Source: Setomelanomma holmii (taxonomy: Eukaryota; Ascomycota; Dothideomycetes; Pleosporales; Phaeosphaeriaceae). From it: 64,000 nucleotides of DNA. Under the pieces are notes generated by a model. That model saw only the letters and a list, made by a program, of their open reading frames with translations, searched no databases and was not told the DNA's origin. The stretch is taken from positions 1-64,000 of the forward strand of contig ML978185.1 in the NCBI GenBank assembly GCA_010015745.1, in the 5' to 3' direction. The position numbers were made by a program, and so were the translations under genes. Numbering within the stretch: the first letter of the stretch is position 1; every line of letters starts with the position of its first letter. Positions 8,308-20,922 of the stretch are shown here, piece after piece.

Positions 8308-11300
8308 ATGTCGTCGCCAGCGAAGCGTCGCTCCCAGCGCACTTCAGACTCTGCAACCCCACGACGCAGCGCCCGCGGTGCGATCCCTTCTAGTAGTCCA
8401 GCACCTGTCGGCCCAGACGAGCAATTGCAGTCTGAGGCCTCACAAGCTTCTCAGCGCGGATCGCAGGCTACCCCACGGAATGCAAGACTTCAGACAGCGT
8501 CGACACAATCGCCGCTTTTCTTCCGCTCCTCGCCCGTCAACTCCTCTGGCTCAGGGGCAGGCAATGGTGCGCCAGAAAGCGATGATGGAGGTGCAACTCC
8601 CAGAGCAAGTGGCATGACCATTGGAGGTAGGCGAAGATCGAACGTTGTTTAATGAAGGATAGCATTGACTTTTGCAGACTCGTCTCCAATCCACTACGCT
8701 TCGAGTTCCAGTCCAGGCCGTGCCCGTAACGCGCAGAACACCGACCTTCGTAGCAGCAGCAGCGCACTCTTCGTTCGCGGCTCTGAGTCGGCAGCTCGCA
8801 ACCGACGAAGCGACATCCATTCAGACGTTTTCGGAGCCAGCTCATCGACCAGAAGGCGCAGGCTCTTCGTGGATGAGAACGGTCAACCTGTGCCAGAAGC
8901 TTCAGATGCGCCCACCTTCTCCAATCTGAACCCAGATACATCAGACGCAGACGTCCTTGGCGGCAACGCCTCGCGTGTCATTTGGGGTACCAATGTCTCG
9001 CTCGTCGATGCTAGGCATGCCATGAAGGACTTCTTAACGAACTTTCAGCGCAAATACCGCATGATCCAGGATGGCGAGCTGGAAGAAGGCATGAATCTGC
9101 CAGCAGATCACCCCGCCATGGCCCGCGAATATGTCGATATGATGAAGCTGATGCTCGAGCTGAGCATCACCCCACTCAATCTGGATGCGCGTAATCTCAA
9201 GGCATATCCGCCGACGAGAAAACTCTGGCATCAGTTGCAGGCATACCCGAATGAAATCATTCCGATCATGGATGTGGCCATCAAGGATGTCATGCTTGAG
9301 CTTGCCGAGAAGAAGATGGCTGAGATGAGGCTGCAACTTTCACAACAGCAGCGTGGAGCGCAATCAAGGGCTCGCGACTCGAGCTCTCTGCCACCTATTC
9401 TGAGCTCAGACGCGCCGACTCCTGGAGCTCCTTCCCCGGCGCCGGTTCCGGAGATCCAAAACTTGGTCAATGAAGTCGACCAGCTGACCTATAATGTCAG
9501 ACCTTTTGGCCTTGACAAGACCATCAATTTGCGAGAGCTGAATCCTGGCGATATGGACAAGCTTGTCAGCGTCAAGGGTCTGGTCATCAGGACTACGCCA
9601 ATCATTCCAGATATGAAGGATGGTAAGCTCATTCATTTGGTACAGGGTGTATGATCAAGCTGACATTTTTAGCGTTCTTCAAGTGCTCCGTATGTCAACA
9701 CGCAGTGCGCGTCGACATTGATCGTGGCAAGATCACGGAGCCGACCAAGTGCCCTCGTCCTGTCTGCGAGTCCCCTAACTCGATGCAAATCATCCACAAT
9801 CGCTCAGCCTTTGCCAACAAACAGGTCATCAAGCTTCAGGAAACGCCAGACAATGTGCCGGATGGTCAGACGCCACATTCCGTTTCTCTCTGTGCATATG
9901 ACGAGCTTGTCGATGTTTGCAAAGCCGGTGACCGTGTGGAGATTACGGGCATCTTCAAATGTAACCAGGTTCGCATCAACCCACGACAGCGGTCAGTCAA
10001 GAACATCTTCAAGACATACGTTGATGCACTACACATTCAAAAGGTCGATAAGAAGCGCATGGGCATCGATGTTTCGACGATTGAACAAGAGATGGCCGAT
10101 CATGCAGCCGGCGATATTCAAGAGACACGTAAAGTGTCAGACGAAGAGGAAGAGAAGATCAAGGCCACTGCTGCCCGCGCAGACGTGTATGATCTTTTGT
10201 CCCGTTCGCTTGCTCCCAGCATCTATGAGGCCGACGACGTTAAGAAGGGTATCTTGCTGCAGCTGTTCGGCGGCACAAACAAGCAATTCGAGAAGGGCGG
10301 CAGTCCCAAATATCGTGGTGACATCAACGTCTTACTTTGTGGTGACCCATCAACAGCAAAGTCACAACTGCTACAGTATGTGCATAGAATTGCACCGCGC
10401 GGTGTATACACTTCCGGAAAGGGATCGTCTGCTGTCGGTCTCACAGCATACGTTACCCGCGATCCCGAGACTCGCCAACTAGTGCTCGAGTCCGGTGCTC
10501 TAGTCTTGTCTGACGGCGGTGTATGCTGCATTGACGAGTTCGACAAGATGTCCGAAGCTACTCGATCTGTTCTTCACGAAGTCATGGAACAGCAGACCGT
10601 GTCCATCGCGAAGGCCGGTATTATCACTACGCTCAACGCCCGAACTTCCATCCTCGCCTCCGCAAATCCGATCGGCTCCAAATATAACGTCAATCTTCCC
10701 GTGCCTCAGAACATCGATCTGCCACCCACGCTTCTGTCCCGTTTCGACCTCGTCTACCTCGTCCTTGACCGCATCGATGAGCAGAACGATCGTCGCCTGG
10801 CTCGTCACTTGGTCGGCATGTATCTTGAAGATACGCCCGACAATGCTTCCAAGAACGAAGTCTTACCCATCGAGTTCTTGACCGCATACATCTCCTACGC
10901 GCGATCAAACATTCACCCCAAGATCACCGATCCTGCCCAGAAAGCGCTCGTAGACGCATACGTAGCCATGCGCGCGCTCGGTGCTGACATCCGCTCCCAA
11001 GAACGCAGAATCACAGCTACCACGAGGCAGTTGGAGAGCATGATCCGTCTCGCAGAAGCACACGCAAAGATGCGTCTTAGTGAGGAAGTTACCGCCGACG
11101 ATGTCAACGAAGCTGTGCGCCTTATCAAGTCTGCGCTCAAGCAAGCTGCGACCGACGCCAGGACCGGCCTTATTGACATGTCGTTGCTCACTGAGGGTAC
11201 ATCGTCGAGCGACCGCCGCAGGAAGGACGACCTCAAGCGCGCTGTTTTGGCTGCTGTGGATGAGCTCGGCTCTGCGGGTCAGAGCGTACGTATGACGGAC

Positions 11301-11450
11301 TTGATCAAGAAGGTCAGGGAGGGTGCGAGCGAACAAGTCGAGAACAGCGAGTTCTTAGAGGTGCTGAAGAGTGCGGAGCTCGAGGGGAGTGTGCAGGTCA
11401 CTGGTGAAGGGATGCGGAAGATGGTGAAGAGGGTTGTTGGTTCATTCTAA
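8308..11450 (+). CDS. mcm4: DNA replication licensing factor MCM4
   Basis: Exons 8308-8626, 8678-9622 and 9673-11450 give 1013 aa, with phases verified across both junctions. Subunit of the MCM2-7 helicase, loaded on origins in G1 and the motor of CMG. Residues 1-190 are a Ser/Pro-rich disordered tail with SP/TP sites suited to CDK and DDK, characteristic of MCM4. The MCM zinc finger is at about 426-453 (CSVC ... CPRPVC). The AAA+ core has Walker A GDPSTAKSQ (about 645-653), Walker B CCIDEFDKM (706-714) and the arginine finger LLSRFD (775-780). A winged-helix domain closes the C-terminus. Identification as MCM4 rests on the tail and overall sequence; MCM membership is certain. Confidence 0.95.
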
Positions 11451-11671
11451 AGAGGAAGGTTTGATTCCAAGGCGGCGTCGGGTTTGGGAAAGTACATGAT
11501 TGGATGAGGTGATGGATGATGAGACGGTTTGCATAGCTGGCATAGATTCACCTGGAGACATGATGCAATGAGTTGTCAATGTCACTTTTGTCTTTTTGAT
11601 CGCGATCTCGTGCATCCATTCGTGTTTACATGCCTCCCATTTCGTAATAAACGTTCAGCCTCGATCCAAAT

Positions 11672-13434
11672 TCATACCTCAAATTTCAACCTCACCTTCG
11701 GCACCTCCACACTCCCCTTCGGCATCCCATACGTAAAATTCCAAAACTCAAAATCATTAATCGTCTTCCCAGCCCCACCCCTCAGCCCATTAAACCCAAC
11801 TGCATAATTCAAATCCACGCTCCCCGTCACATCAACCTTTATGCCCTCGACGTCCGCCCAAGAAGCCACATCCCGCTTCCCGTCCCACCCATTTGTGCCA
11901 ACCAGGAACGAGAACGCACTGCTCGCATTTCCTACCGGGTAGCTGAGTTCGAGGTAATTTGGGCCAACATCGACGTCTAGTGCGTACACTTGTGCGTATA
12001 AGCTGAGCCAGCCCACGCTCCCGTCTTTGCGCGCCCATTGTACGACGGCGGGGTTGAAAGAGGAAGGGTTCTTAGCGGGCCCACCGACGACGTTCTCAGA
12101 GAAGGATTCGGCGCCAATGGTGAGGTTTGGTGAGATATATGCGGTGATGTTGCGCGGGTCGGTGTCGAAGGGTGGGGAGAAGGCTGATGTGCGGACAGCG
12201 TGGGTGCCGGGGAAGGCGAGGAGGGATGAGAGTGTGTCGTTGGAGACGAGGGTGTTGTGGTATGGTGCGAGGATGGAGATGAGTGGGGAGATGGCGAAGT
12301 CGTTTTTGTGGCCCATGAGGTATGGCTGGGGATTTGTTAGTTTGATTAATACAGGTTACTGCGAAGCAGATTTTGAGAATTTAGGAGTCCGTGTACCTTT
12401 GCATTTACTGGCGCTTTCTCTTTGCCTACGAGCGTCCACATTTGTAGTGCCAGAATGCTCAGATATCTGTTCATGTCGAATCCATAACTCCTGTCCCAAG
12501 GACCTGCAACGTTCTTCAGGTTCGCGTTATACAATTCTCCAAGTCGAGCCCAAGTATATCGAATCATCTCGGGTCCATACTGTCCCATGATACTACCCTG
12601 CGGCATATACTTTGCCCACAGCGTAAGCGCAAACAGCGACACACCTGCATACGTACCCGAATTGAACTCTGAAAGGGTATTGTCGCGTGTGAAAAGGTCA
12701 ACGACTTCCTTCGCATACATCTCGCCAGCTGTGGTCATATTCGAGTCATTGACACGACGTCCAACCCAACCTGATACCAATGCTCGCATGATAGACGGAT
12801 TGCTATACGCGGGATAGAGGTTGTCGTCGTCTACGCCGCCAACACGGTAGCTGTCGCCGATGGTGGCGTTCAACAAGCTCTCGATCATGTACTCCTGAAC
12901 ATCCTGAGGGATCAGCTCTGGGAACTCCTGTAGCATAACGACAAAGGTGGTCCCGATGAAGCCGCGCCAATTCGGATCCCAGGTGTTGTAAATTAACTTC
13001 GGATACTGCGCTGTTCCAACGGTCGGCTGTTCAGGGTATAATTGGTAATCGCCATACCTGCTTCATCAGCTGCTTGCCTCTGTGAGGACGATGCTTGCAC
13101 ATTTGGCATACCACTGCAACGTCTGGTTCTCAAATTGCGCTCCAACGACATTCCTCACAACCCTCGCCGCCTGCGCAGCATCGTCTCCCTCATTGCGCGC
13201 CAACAAGCCCGCCGCATACCACACACTCGATCTTGTGTCGTGCGTCAAAGCCGTCGCATCGAAGCTGAGTAGATATCCTCTTTCCTGGTCATAGTACATA
13301 TCCATCCAATTCATAGACTCTTGCAGCAAATTCGCGGCGTAACTGGCGGTATCATTGCGCTTCCTGAGTCCGGCATTGGCAAAGACGCAGGGCGCGATGA
13401 CGCTCAGCGCAAGGCATGATTGCCAGCCCATCAT
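11672..13434 (-). CDS. Conserved secreted protein of unknown function
   Basis: Exons 13434-13112, 13057-12397 and 12325-11672 (introns of 54 and 71 nt) give 545 aa. The N-terminus has a signal peptide (hydrophobic SCLALSVIAPCVFANA, then charged residues). Motifs that recall a conserved fungal secreted family include NTWDPNWRGFIGTTF, EFNSGTYAGVSLFALTLW and AGPWDRSYGFDMNRY. The regular Trp/Tyr/Gly-rich helices suggest an alpha/alpha-barrel of the six-hairpin type, but I cannot name a glycosidase family or catalytic acids. Several NxS/T sequons support secretion. It is convergent with mcm4. No GPI tail or membrane anchor is visible, so I expect an extracellular or wall-associated protein. Exon junctions restore the conserved stretches, so the model is good although the function is unknown. 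Confidence 0.75.
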
Positions 13435-15953
13435 CAAGGTAATTGACGAGCAAAGTGTGTCTGCGAACGCAACACGCGACCGATGACCATCGCCATCCTA
13501 TATTGCAACAATCCCACGACCGAGGCAGATTAGCGGTCAAAAATCACAGCAACGGCGCGTCTTGTCCATGGCAAAAGCGCGGGGAAACCATGTTCTTTAG
13601 GGCTGATCTCCGCTTCTTCAAAGGCGGTTGTTGTGGGGTTCGGTAGAAAAAAGGCGGAGGGAGATGAAGCTAGGCGCTAGGAAGTTAAGACAATCGCGGC
13701 AGTTTGGCCGGACTTTTGCCGGGTGTGAGGAAGGAGGCCCCGCTGGCTTTGCTTGTCCATTTTGGGAAGGGTTGAGGTTCTCAACAAGATGTGTTGGGGA
13801 TGCGATAAGGTGAGGCTGGAGGTATGTTGTGAGGGCTCGAGTGCGATTGGAGGAAATATCGTTGGTTTCAATACATGCGTAATGACCAAGTAGACCTGTC
13901 TCTACGAAGTAGATCACATCTCTCCACTGCCACACGCCCTCCTTCCCAACTTCCTCAAGTCCACCCAAAACCACAGCAAACCCACTCATCACTCGCGTTC
14001 CTCCCAAGCACAAAATCAAACATCGTCGCATCTCTCCCATCCCACGCCTTTGATCTCATCGCTCCCAGCAGCACGGTTCCGAAAGGCCCGGCCCAGCCGC
14101 CAAAGGAGCACCGAGACCAGGTCGTTGCAATCCAACCTTGGGCTTCTGCATCGCTGCCCATGGCTCGCTTTCGGCATCACGTCACTCGCTTTCTACAGTT
14201 GCAATTGAGGGTAGCAGTGGCGGTGCGGTGCGGGTTCTAGACCTATCTACCAAGACATTATGCACGGTATGCGTAGAGTATTGGTAACGTTTGTTCGAGG
14301 ATCGACAGTCATAGTTCTCGAGTGCAGGTAAGTCAATCTCTGCGAAGTTTGCTACATAATAATCAGACGCATTCATCTACCATGGGGTATGTCACTTTGC
14401 TTCGAGTAGCCTCACGATCTGACTCCTTGGGCGCGAAGCGGGCCGACCGATATATCGTGATCGTTATAGCATGGGCGTCACTGGTGCCCGTGTCGATCAG
14501 CGGGTACGTGGTAAAGGGTTGATCAAAGCTTGAATGCAGGGCTCATCGTTGTATACAACATGTGGTCGAGAGGTTGTGTCTGGGATCTACTATGTTGCGT
14601 ATGGGTTGCGGGCGAGTCGCAGGTCGAACGTGAGAAACACAGGCTACATACTGCGTAATTGTACCCAGAGAATCACATGATCTTTACCAATGCAGTGGTT
14701 GCCGGCCTAATGTATCTGCTGCTGCAAGCGACTTGTGCGACTCTTCTAATCAATATCTCAATATCGTTAGATTTGTAGTGCAGTCACCTGCGCATCATTC
14801 ACCGAGTGGGGCCGATTTGCGATCAAGGTGTGGCATGCATGGGGCAGAAAGAAAGAAAAAGCGTGCATAGGCGAGGATGATGAGTGAGCCGGAGTAGCGG
14901 TTGTATATTTGATTCATATCGAACAGGGCAGATAAGAAAGATTGAGCTGAAACGAGCTACACACATCACTGGCGGCTGGAAAACGTTGACTATGGCAGTG
15001 CCTGAGCAGGAGTCAGTTGGTTCAATAGGGGTCGTTGGTAAATGCATTGAGCTTTTTATTGTTGTCCTAGGCACATTTTTCCGCATCATGCAGAGCAGGC
15101 AAATCGTCCCCCCAGTCATGAAGCGTGCTCTCAGGAAGGAACATTCGTCGTAAGAGGGTATATACATCGGGAAGGAAAATACGTCCAATGACTCGGCACG
15201 GTCAGAGTCCAGGCTAAGAGCTGCGTTAATGACTTAGATCGCAATCCCGGTGAGGGAAATAAACGTTCCATGTCATTGACATTTGCATTCTTGCGCAGAA
15301 ACATCATGCATACTTGCGTCCGTGAGACAGGATTATGTCTCATGATAAGTGGCATGCACTTGGGCGCTCCGTCCATCGAGCTCGGGAAAGAGAACAAAAC
15401 GCTATTCCTTGCAACGTATACACTGGACGCCTCCTTTATCAATGACAAGACAGAAAGAAAGCCGTGGCTCATGAATTCCATAGAAGAGGTCCATGGTGGG
15501 GTGGCACCCACATCCCTGGTTTTGGAAGAATCAAAAGTCCGTCTGGATCCAGCCGAAGGTGTCATCGACACGAGGAAAAACAAATGCGATCCATCGGATA
15601 ATGAGGTAGTCCATTAAAATGGTAAGTAGCCAGACTCCAGGTGATAGTACCGGAAACTAGAAGAAGGGTATCTCCATGTGCAGCAAAATGACGTGGTAAT
15701 GAGCAGCAATGCCTGGCGGTCATGGAAATCAACTAGCGGCAAGGGAAATCAGACGGCGCTGTTGCATACTAGTATCGTTTTGAGGATCCAGACTGAGGGT
15801 TTCTTGACGATTGCGGTTGTTGTGATAGGGGGTATTCTGTGCGAACTGGGTTAGAGACCGAGCAGATGGGCGGGATGACAATTCAACAAAACAACTTACG
15901 ACGACCATCAGACGCAATGTAATAACCAGGAGCAGGGGTTACACTACTGGGGC
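13435..15953. other. Long stretch without a supported gene
   Basis: Open frames of up to 150 codons occur on both strands (for example 13618-14040 minus, 15131-15583 minus and 15270-15617 plus), but they overlap antisense, lack family resemblance and show no splice-consistent extension. The right part probably holds the 3' end of the gene at 15954-16813. I see no tRNA, repeat or transposon here. Confidence 0.4.
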
Positions 15954-16813
15954 TTAGCGATAGACCAAATATTGTTCGTCGAAGTATCCAAAATACCTTG
16001 GAGTGGCACCATACTGGCTAGTGGGTGGCGCGGCCGAGCGACCGTATGGATCCGATTGTCCCTGGGCAGGGTAAGAAGAGTACGCCGATGACTGGCTGCC
16101 GTACTCTCGTCCACTTGGTTGCTGCTGGTAAGCCGGGGAGTAGGGATCCGCAGGTTGAGTCCGTGGCGCAGCAGAGGCAGGTACAGCCTGATATCCTGGG
16201 TGTGAACTTCCATACGCAGCCAAGGGAGTGGTAGTATAGTGACTATCGCTGCCACCGTAGCCCGAGCTTGCATACGTCGTTCTCGACGATGTCTGGCGAG
16301 CAGACGGTTGCTCTTGGTAAGGCTCCGTCGGTTGGTCGAACGGCTTTGAAGGACCCCAATGCTGACGCGCAGCATGCGTTCGGGAGTCCTGATATGCTAC
16401 TAAAGAAGCGTCAGGGCCTCTTGATACCTTGGTATCTCGAACGTAAGGACTATGACTACCTCCACGTCCTGCTTCGCCTGGCTGCCGTTCTTGCTGCCAG
16501 CGTTGCGAGTCCATCTTCAGATCCTGGATCATTTGCTTAAGATTACGTCAGTGACGAGCCCACCATGCGTCTGAAACCATCAACCTACAGATGTGAGGGT
16601 TCTATACGCGGTTATCCAGTAGCCAGGTTGACCCTAAGCACATGTCAGTATTCTGCTATAGTGGCTCGCGGAAATGGTCCGGACCTGGTACTCGCCGGTG
16701 CCAACGCCAGGCCTCACGAGCGCATCTGGCCCAAGATAGCGCTGGATGTCGGCCGTGATGACCTCTCGGGCGATGCCATCGCCGGTCACAAACCACTGAT
16801 TCGCTCGCGACAT
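15954..16813 (-). CDS. Conserved fungal protein with Tyr/Gln/Ser-rich tail (RfeG-like?)
   Basis: Exons 16813-16685, 16633-16589 and 16535-15954 give 251 aa; all three junctions are phase 0. The first 80 residues are strongly conserved in filamentous ascomycetes: NQWFVTGDGIAREVITADIQ, RYLGPDALVRPG, GYWITAYRTLTS and MIQDLKMDSQRWQQE. The rest is low-complexity, rich in Tyr, Gln, Ser, Gly and Pro (YGSQSSAYSSYPAQGQ), of prion-like or phase-separating composition. From memory related proteins are annotated as putative transcription factor RfeG; I hold that name loosely, since no classical DNA-binding domain is visible. The distinctive conserved N-terminus rules out a spurious frame. Nuclear or RNP function is a reasonable inference only. 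Confidence 0.75.
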
Positions 16814-18722
16814 GGCGATGAGAGGTGTGCAGGAAGGTGATGTAAGGAAAGACGACACTGATGTCAGTGCCTGGGACGGGCCAAGCTATACGAGCTCAAA
16901 GGGACAAGGTGGGGCTGAAGGCTCCAAGATAGCGCTCCAGTAGGGAATCCGTCAGCACAGGTGGAATACAGGCTCCTGTAGTGTCCGTGGCTTCAGATAC
17001 CAGAGTGTTTCCAGAAGGGAGCGCGGAGGCAGAAGCAGCAGGCAAAGGCGGGGGTCCTGACCAATATACCGGCACTTGGGGGGCGCTGGCCTGTGACAGA
17101 GGGACTGGCTGATGGCGTGGCTGCGGCGTCCTGATTTGGGATACCGAGGGCAGGGGAGCTTATGATGATTGCAGGTCCTGGTGGGATGTGCAATCTCTAG
17201 CTGTCGTGGGCCGACAGGTACCTAGCAGGTATACAAGACGGGCGCGGATGCACCGTATCGCACTTTCACACGCAGACTCTGGCGTACGGGCGACAGAAAG
17301 GATACCTGGCGCGCACTCAATATGTGCGGCTCTGTCGCGACGCGGTTGAGGTCAGCGGGAGACTTGGGAGGCCGGCTGCAGTAGAGGCGGGGTCACGATT
17401 GGCTGTGCGGCAGGCAGACAGCGGCGGGCGTCTGCACGTCAATCGGTCGGGCAGCAAGTCGAAGACACGCGAGATGCAGTGATGGTGACGATGGAATCAC
17501 ACAGCGACGCGGCCTGGGAGGTGGTATATCCTTTCGAAGTGCGTGATGGAGCAGCAGCGAGGAGGAGGGAGAAGCGGAAGCAGAGTCTTACCGAAGGCGC
17601 CCGAACTACTTAATGGGACGAACGAGGGCTGTCCGCGGCCTGAGGTACCCATAGAAAAGCAGCTCGAGCTGGCAGCGCGCGATTTGGGTACCACCGCACA
17701 CGCTGCAGCTCAGGTGGGCGACAAACTGTGGGGACGCCTGTAAGCGGTGGCGCCGTTGGGCACCAACACCGAAGATGCCCAGCACTGGAGCCATGCCGAA
17801 CAGCCCCCTCGCTGGAACTGTATTATGTGCGCACATCGCTCCCATAAGCAGTTCCCCAACCGTTAGGAACCGCAGATCGCCGCCATGGAGGTGATGAGCG
17901 CAGCCAAAGACAGACGATGCTACTGGCCGGTAGTGCTGCTCGACCGAGGTGCAGCGGCCGCATGTGGCTAGTGCTGGCTTGGCATTACCTGTTCTGAAAA
18001 ACATTCAATACACTGACGCCTGACGACCTTGCATCCTCCCAACATCAGGGCCCTTACGTCGACGGACGCTCACATCAGTGACGTTGTGCTGCTGTTCTCG
18101 GCTCAAGTGGCCAAACACTGACGTCCTGTCAGACGTTTTCTCACCGACTCACCTTTGACTTCACGACGACGAGACAATGAGCCATCGCAGCGGCAGCGCT
18201 TGCCTCAGCTGTGCTTCAAGTCGCGACGAGAGACATCACGCCTACTCGGGCAGGTCTGCATGGTCTCGATCTCAACAATGGAGCGAATGGAACAGCACAT
18301 TTCGGTACAACATCTGTCCACAGGTGGCCGCCATTGGCCTCACCGGTGCTAGCCTTGTCCTCGACCTTGCAGCTGTTGCGGTGTACTTTTATACTGCTGC
18401 CTATAGGAAGGGTCCCTTATGCCGCGATTTGCATCCGCTTCACACGCTCCTCGTGGCTGCTGCCCATTAGTCGACTTCGGTCACCTAGATCTCGAAGTGC
18501 ATCGCTTCAAAAGTACGCAATCTTCGTCAGGCACCGAGCACGTGGTTTCGCGGTACAAACACTGCAATTATCCGATGATTCTCAGGAGTACATTACACGC
18601 AGCAGCTGCAGTGCCCAAGACCAGTAGAGAACCCTCTTCTTGCACGACCACGCATTCCCGGTTCGTCTAGACCTGCAGCACAGATTGCGACCATACATCG
18701 CTTGTCGGTCACTCAATATGTC
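16814..18722. other. Gene-free, fairly GC-rich stretch
   Basis: About 1.9 kb without a frame I would call. The left part is presumably promoter and 5' leader of the gene ending upstream at 16813. Open frames at 17606-18004 minus and 18177-18470 plus have no recognisable domain and biased, shadow-like composition. Confidence 0.4.
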
Positions 18723-20017
18723 TCAAATTCCTTTGATCTTGAACCCAGTTCGCGGCGCATGTACGCGAATCACAGCGTTTTCTTTGCTTGTCACTGCTAT
18801 TGTCACCTCGTCCGCAGTCAATCCCACCAATCGACCGCGGTCCTTGTGCTCCGTCACCCAATCAGCTGTGAAGATCTCGACATTGGCTCCATCTCGCAGT
18901 CCTGTAGGATCTTCTCCGTCTACTGACACTTTTGCACGCCCAAATTCGGACCTATGGATATGGTCGGCTGCAGCTTGGCCATCCAGCGCCGTAGGTTCAG
19001 GTCCGGATTTCTTTGCCTTCTCGACCGCCGCCTGATATCTGTCGAGCCAGGCAAATGTTCGTGGGAAGGTTTTTGCCGAGATGAGATTCTCGGGCAGTTG
19101 CAAGCCAGTGACGAAGTCGAGCATGAATATACCTGGATGTCATCAGTGACTGTGAACTTAGGTTAACTTGACAGCAGCGCTACTGTCGGCGAATCTCGAT
19201 CTGCCGCATGTTGTACTGTGGTACGCGCCGTTGCGGCACATAGTTGGTGCTCAGTCCAACATCAACAGCACGCTCGGGAACTAGATGCCGATCGCTATAC
19301 CACTGGAGTTGCCAGTTGGCTGATCAAGCTGCTTTGTATACTGGACATGCTCGGACGCCGTCCATTCCATATGAGAGGTATCAAACTCACCCTCAATGTC
19401 AGCCAACTTCGGCCCCTCACTGCCCAGGATCCAGTCCCTCCCATCCGCGAGAATAGTCGACTCGAACAAGTTGAACAGGTTCCTAACATAGGTCAAACAC
19501 TCTCCCCTGCCCTCGTCCAGCTCTTCCTTGGACCAATTCCTTCCAAGCATACCTTGTCTATCTTTGTTGAAGTTGGGGTCTTGCGCAACATCCACGGGCA
19601 CCAATCCCGCCGCTTGCCCAAACACCGGGCCCTCAATCATGTATCTCTCCAGCAACTTTTCTACAAACACATCCTGCGGCTTGATCGCACCGAGCCGTTG
19701 GGGGGAAATATCGGGCAGCGATTCCAGCACGCGCAGGATCAGGCGCGTGTCGAGATAGATGTCGCGGCCAATGGCAAGGATAGGAATCCGGCGATAATGT
19801 ACAGGGAGCAAAGCTAGGTCGGGGCGCGGCATTGTGAAGGGTTGTTCCTGGTTGCTTCGGTGAGTTTACAGGGTACGTGTGGGGGACTTTTGGGGAGGCG
19901 TACGCAGAGCGCATAGTTGATGCCGCGCAGAGCGAGGTAAGCTGAGACGCGCTTTCCGAATGGCGAAAAGCCATAATTGTAGAGAATAATGTCGTTGGGT
20001 ACAGTCTGTGGAGCCAT
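18723..20017 (-). CDS. Glutathione S-transferase-like protein
   Basis: Model: exons 20017-19904, 19847-19391, 19319-19272 and 19132-18723, 342 aa. The N-terminus (IILYNYGFSPFGKRVSAYLA then PRPDLALLPVHYRRIPIL and IGRDIYLDTRLIL) is a thioredoxin-fold GST domain with the SPFGKRV active-site loop and the proline preceding the third strand. The helical C-terminal GST domain follows (LLERYMIEGPVFGQAAGL ... LADIE). About 100 further residues (to HAPRTGFKIKGI) form an extension seen in a group of fungal GST-like proteins. Exons 1, 2 and 4 are clear. The tiny exon 3 and the 139-nt intron after it, which needs a weak GTGCTG donor, are my best fit and may be wrong. Substrate is unknown; detoxification is the default inference. 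Confidence 0.68.
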
Positions 20018-20922
20018 GTCTACTCAATGTTTGTGTTTGCTCGTTCCTAAACGTGCAATCGCTTGTTGTGTCTGGAGTAACAGTACGACTTCCTGTCCAA
20101 GAACCTTGCATACATACCCGAGAGGGGTCCAAACCATACAGCCGAAGCCGAAGCACCTCATTACTATGCTACTGTACGATATACCTTCGGCCGTTCGTCA
20201 GTATGCTCCGCTACTTCAATTCCAACGGAGCCTATTCCGAAACCACCACTTTCCTCGCTTAGCTCCTCCCATGCCCCATTTCATTGCTCGTCACAACGTT
20301 GCGACCCAGACCCAGACCCAAACCCCGCAGATCCACGCACTCCCAGAACAGCAACTTCGGCGTGACATCACCATACCCCTTCTCCCCTTTATCCCGTTCG
20401 CGCGGCCTTGTATCCGGTCGAGTGCAACCCTAATGCTCATCACACCCGATGCCGACGCCAGATCGTCGCGACCAATTTGTTCCTCCGCGGAAGCTAGAAA
20501 GTTTTGGTCTCGCGTGGTTGTGAGGATGATCTTGGTTGCTCTTTGTGGCGGGCGCAATGGGTAGCAATGGGGCTGCAATGTATGCCACATCCACAGGGGC
20601 AGGAGGAGAGAGTGAGTGTGTGGAGGTGGCAAGGTGAGCTTGTGGCGGAGTTCGCATTATGATGGGTCTGAGAAGATGTGACCACTTCTCATGAGTGGGC
20701 ATGAGAAAGAAGAACTAACTAGCTAGCTATCCGCTGCAAAGAAGTAGGTCGACCATCGTGATCGAAATGGGTATCTGGGGTATCATCCATGCAAATCCAT
20801 GCAGAACCCATACCAAACGCCTATCTCATGAGAAATATCATCATCATCTAGTGAACTAAGAAATCATGCAGCCCGCCAGCGCCATTGGAATGCTATCAAG
20901 ATAGAGAGAAAGAAAGCCGAAC
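20018..20922. other. Intergenic, promoter of the GST-like gene
   Basis: No gene is supported. At 20301-20330 a short tandem GACCCA/CCAGAC run is present. The overlapping open frames on both strands at 19989-20702 mirror each other and the GST gene and are shadows. Confidence 0.4.

Noticed and set aside
13618..14040. 140-codon minus frame
   Set aside because: Low-complexity, no family resemblance, and overlapped by equally long frames on the plus strand.
15131..15617. Opposed open frames of 150 and 115 codons
   Set aside because: They overlap antisense, neither shows domain-like sequence or splice extension, and neither has more support than the other.
17606..18004. 132-codon Cys/His-containing minus frame
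   Set aside because: Cysteines show no zinc-finger spacing, and the composition follows local GC richness.
19989..20702. Frames of up to 191 codons beside the GST-like gene
   Set aside because: Both strands are open over the same bases with Pro/Ser/Arg-biased sequence; no domain and no splice logic.
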